Source: JBPRGG01 sp051418075 (GTDB taxonomy: Bacteria > Bacteroidota > Bacteroidia > Cytophagales > Cyclobacteriaceae). Taken from it: a DNA stretch of 64,000 nucleotides. A model generated the notes under the pieces. That model saw only the letters and a program-made list of their open reading frames with translations. It had not been told where the DNA came from and made no database searches. The stretch's first letter is position 1; the number at the start of each line of letters is the position of its first letter. Both the position numbers and the translations under genes were made by a program. The stretch is taken from NCBI GenBank assembly GCA_051418075.1, contig JBPRGG010000041.1, positions 62,001 to 126,000 on the forward strand, given 5' to 3'. This document shows positions 62,210 to 64,000 of the stretch, piece by piece.

Positions 62210-64000
62210 TTATTTGGGTGGAGCACTCATAAGATCCTCTACAATTCCTGCTATTTTATCATCAGAAAGCTTAATAAATACTCTGTGATGCTGGCTATTA
62301 TTATATTTTTGATTCCAGTATACTTTATCAGTACTATCCAAATCATATCTGCCATTAGAATCAACATCAAAATATTCAGGTCTTACAGCAAACAATACAC
62401 CTACCTGATCCCAGCTTTCTCTTCCATCTCTTAAAACATCAATACTACTGTGCCAGTTATCATACGCAATTTTTACAGGATTGCTATTGCTGGTTGCCGG
62501 AAGTTTCCTATGACCAGTTTTGAATTCACCGTCACCGGAAACATAGAATGGACGAGGCCAGTTTTTAATCAATTCTCGCAAATAAACCTGAGATCCCATT
62601 CTGCCAAAATTCCAATTAATTCTGGGAATGGTAGTAGTATTTGTCACAGCTACCCACATTTTCACTTTAGATTTGATTAACTGCATTCCTTCCGTATCGC
62701 GCATTAAATGAACCAAACCATGAGGGTGTCCTACTGTAACAATGGTCACACTATTGTTAGGCATGTTTTTCATCATCTGCTTATATGCCTGTACCAATTC
62801 CGTAGATTTATTGACCAGGTTATGTCCAAATTTTCTGGTATCCCTACCAATTAAAGTCAAATAATCATCCCTGCTATCTCCTACATCAGTCAAAGCATAT
62901 TGTCCAATGGGCAGATCACCTCTTTTATAATAAGTATTGATTGCATCAATTGTCCCAATTCCAGTAGCAACTTTTCCCGAGCTAAAAATAACACCTAAAA
63001 TATTTGCTTCGCCATAATCCGCTAATTTATGTAATGTAGCAAGGGCACCTGCATCGTCACAATCAGAACCTAAATCTGTATCAAAAATGATATTAGGTAC
63101 TGAACTTGATGATACTACAGGATTAATTGTTAAACTGACTACTGCTTCAGCATAATCTCCATCATTGTCTGTAATTCGATATGTGAACAGATCCTGACCA
63201 GAATAACCGGGATTAGGATAATAGGTGAAACTACCATCTTTAGACAAGCTTAATTGTCCATTGGAAGCATTTTTAGTAATAGTACTTGTAATTGGCGTAT
63301 CTTCTAAACCTGAATCATTTAAGGTTACATTACCTGACAAATAAGTGTCCTGTTCTAAAGAGAGATTGTCATTTGTGGCTACAGGTTTGTAATCAGCTAC
63401 AGGATTGATCACTTCAATGTAAACCACAGCATCTGAATTATCACCATCTGCATCGGTAATTAGGTAAGAAAATTGGTCCTTTCCAATAAAACCTGAATTT
63501 GGTACATACTTAAAGGTCCCATCCTGATTGAACGATAAGGTTCCGGAAGATACATTTTTAGTAATTGTAAACTTAACCGGCCCATCCTCTAAACCTGAAT
63601 CATTTTTAGATATGTCGTTACTTAGAGATAGATCTTTTTCGACTTTATAATTATCATTCTTGGCTAAAGGCAAATGATCACTAATACATACCTTGATGTA
63701 AATTACACCTATCTCATAATCGCCATCAGCATCTGTAACTTTATACTTACCATAGTCCTGTTTGTTATTATAGTCAGACCTGGGTACATAGGTAAAAGAA
63801 CCATCCTCATTCAATGTCATGGATCCGCCATTAACATTTCTAATTAATTCATATACAACAGGTTGGTCTTCAAGACCTGAGTCATTATCTGAAACATTAC
63901 CAGCGTAAGAGGTTCCTGTATCCATGGTATAAAAATCATCCCTTGTGCTTGGCTTACTATCGGTTTTCTTGACAGTTACCGAAATACTAACTGTTCCATC
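62210..64000 (-). CDS. Cadherin-like repeat protein with nucleoside hydrolase domain (5' end outside window)
   Basis: The frame is open to the right window edge, so the N-terminus, including any signal peptide, is missing. At least three tandem cadherin-like/Ig-like repeats of about 100-105 residues are seen, each with NDSGLED, a LxxxxDGSFTYxPxxGY-type core and TDADGDYxxxVV ends. They are followed by an inosine-uridine nucleoside hydrolase-like domain (roughly 62215-63100): IIFDTDLGSDCDDAGALATL carries the Ca2+-binding Asp cluster. A further strand with VTVKKTDSKP at the edge suggests at least one more repeat. Probably exported and surface-bound. The catalytic substrate is not known. No T9SS sorting tail is evident at the C-terminus. 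Confidence 0.85.
   Translation of the reverse strand, partial: DGTVSISVTVKKTDSKPSTRDDFYTMDTGTSYAGNVSDNDSGLEDQPVVYELIRNVNGGSMTLNEDGSFTYVPRSDYNNKQDYGKYKVTDADGDYEIGVIYIKVCISDHLPLAKNDNYKVEKDLSLSNDISKNDSGLEDGPVKFTITKNVSSGTLSFNQDGTFKYVPNSGFIGKDQFSYLITDADGDNSDAVVYIEVINPVADYKPVATNDNLSLEQDTYLSGNVTLNDSGLEDTPITSTITKNASNGQLSLSKDGSFTYYPNPGYSGQDLFTYRITDNDGDYAEAVVSLTINPVVSSSSVPNIIFDTDLGSDCDDAGALATLHKLADYGEANILGVIFSSGKVATGIGTIDAINTYYKRGDLPIGQYALTDVGDSRDDYLTLIGRDTRKFGHNLVNKSTELVQAYKQMMKNMPNNSVTIVTVGHPHGLVHLMRDTEGMQLIKSKVKMWVAVTNTTTIPRINWNFGRMGSQVYLRELIKNWPRPFYVSGDGEFKTGHRKLPATSNSNPVKIAYDNWHSSIDVLRDGRESWDQVGVLFAVRPEYFDVDSNGRYDLDSTDKVYWNQKYNNSQHHRVFIKLSDDKIAGIVEDLMSAPPK

Noticed and set aside
1..64000. CRISPR arrays, insertion sequences, tRNA or rRNA genes
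   Set aside because: No regularly spaced repeats, transposase motifs, terminal inverted repeats around coding DNA, or cloverleaf sequences were recognised anywhere.

Overview
The window is a chromosomal segment of a Bacteroidota bacterium, most likely a Cytophagales-type (gliding-lineage) organism. The evidence is AT-rich DNA with very AT-rich intergenic spacers, a secreted protein ending in a gliding-motility-associated C-terminal domain, a Wzi/Wza/Wzc capsule system, Tat-exported Gfo/Idh/MocA oxidoreductases and several TTG starts without a clear Shine-Dalgarno. No insertion sequence, prophage, CRISPR array, rRNA or tRNA was recognised. Both edges cut a gene: valS at the left and a cadherin-repeat nucleoside hydrolase at the right.

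Positions 1-36700 are mostly housekeeping and accessory metabolism in short transcription units. They include the valS 3' half, a trehalose-phosphatase/HAD phosphomutase pair, a PorT-like barrel, galE and tdh, an SPW-repeat/VKOR membrane protein with a GH63-like glycosidase, and a lipoprotein Cu/Zn superoxide dismutase. A P1B-4 type metal-exporting ATPase follows, preceded by a clear NiCo (czcD) type riboswitch. Next come a hybrid sensor kinase with a convergent stand-alone receiver, an acetyltransferase, pyrophosphatase, a DUF190/CrcB pair, hisS-hutH-gliding-type protein, ybaB-GT2, a PspC-like protein, an OmpA/TPR lipoprotein, pdhB, guaD, ffh, a second Gfo/Idh/MocA protein, and a Crp/Fnr regulator next to an MscS channel.

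Positions 36800-62050 form a large Wzx/Wzy-type exopolysaccharide or capsule locus. wza-wzc (export lipoprotein and tyrosine autokinase) run leftward. After a 0.9-kb AT-rich divergent spacer, 17 genes run rightward: an initiating phosphoglycosyl transferase, a WcaI-like GT4, two paralogous GT-C type membrane proteins, a GT-B-like protein, an exostosin-like GT47, several GT4s, the Wzx flippase, a GT8-like protein, a Wzy-like polymerase, a KdtX-like GT2, the Wzi outer-membrane barrel and a decaprenyl-phosphate phosphoribosyltransferase-like UbiA protein. The inferred chain is that the phosphoglycosyl transferase loads undecaprenyl phosphate, the GTs extend the repeat unit, Wzx flips it, Wzy polymerises it, Wzc/Wza regulate and export it, and Wzi anchors it.

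The most notable element is the riboswitch at about 11201-11311. It has a four-way-junction aptamer with the NiCo core sequences, and its 3' half is shared with a 12-bp (extendable to 15-bp) terminator hairpin ending in six U. It lies just upstream of an ATPase whose SPC and HEGST membrane motifs mark the Co/Ni/Fe-exporting class, so the RNA sensor and the transporter agree on ligand.
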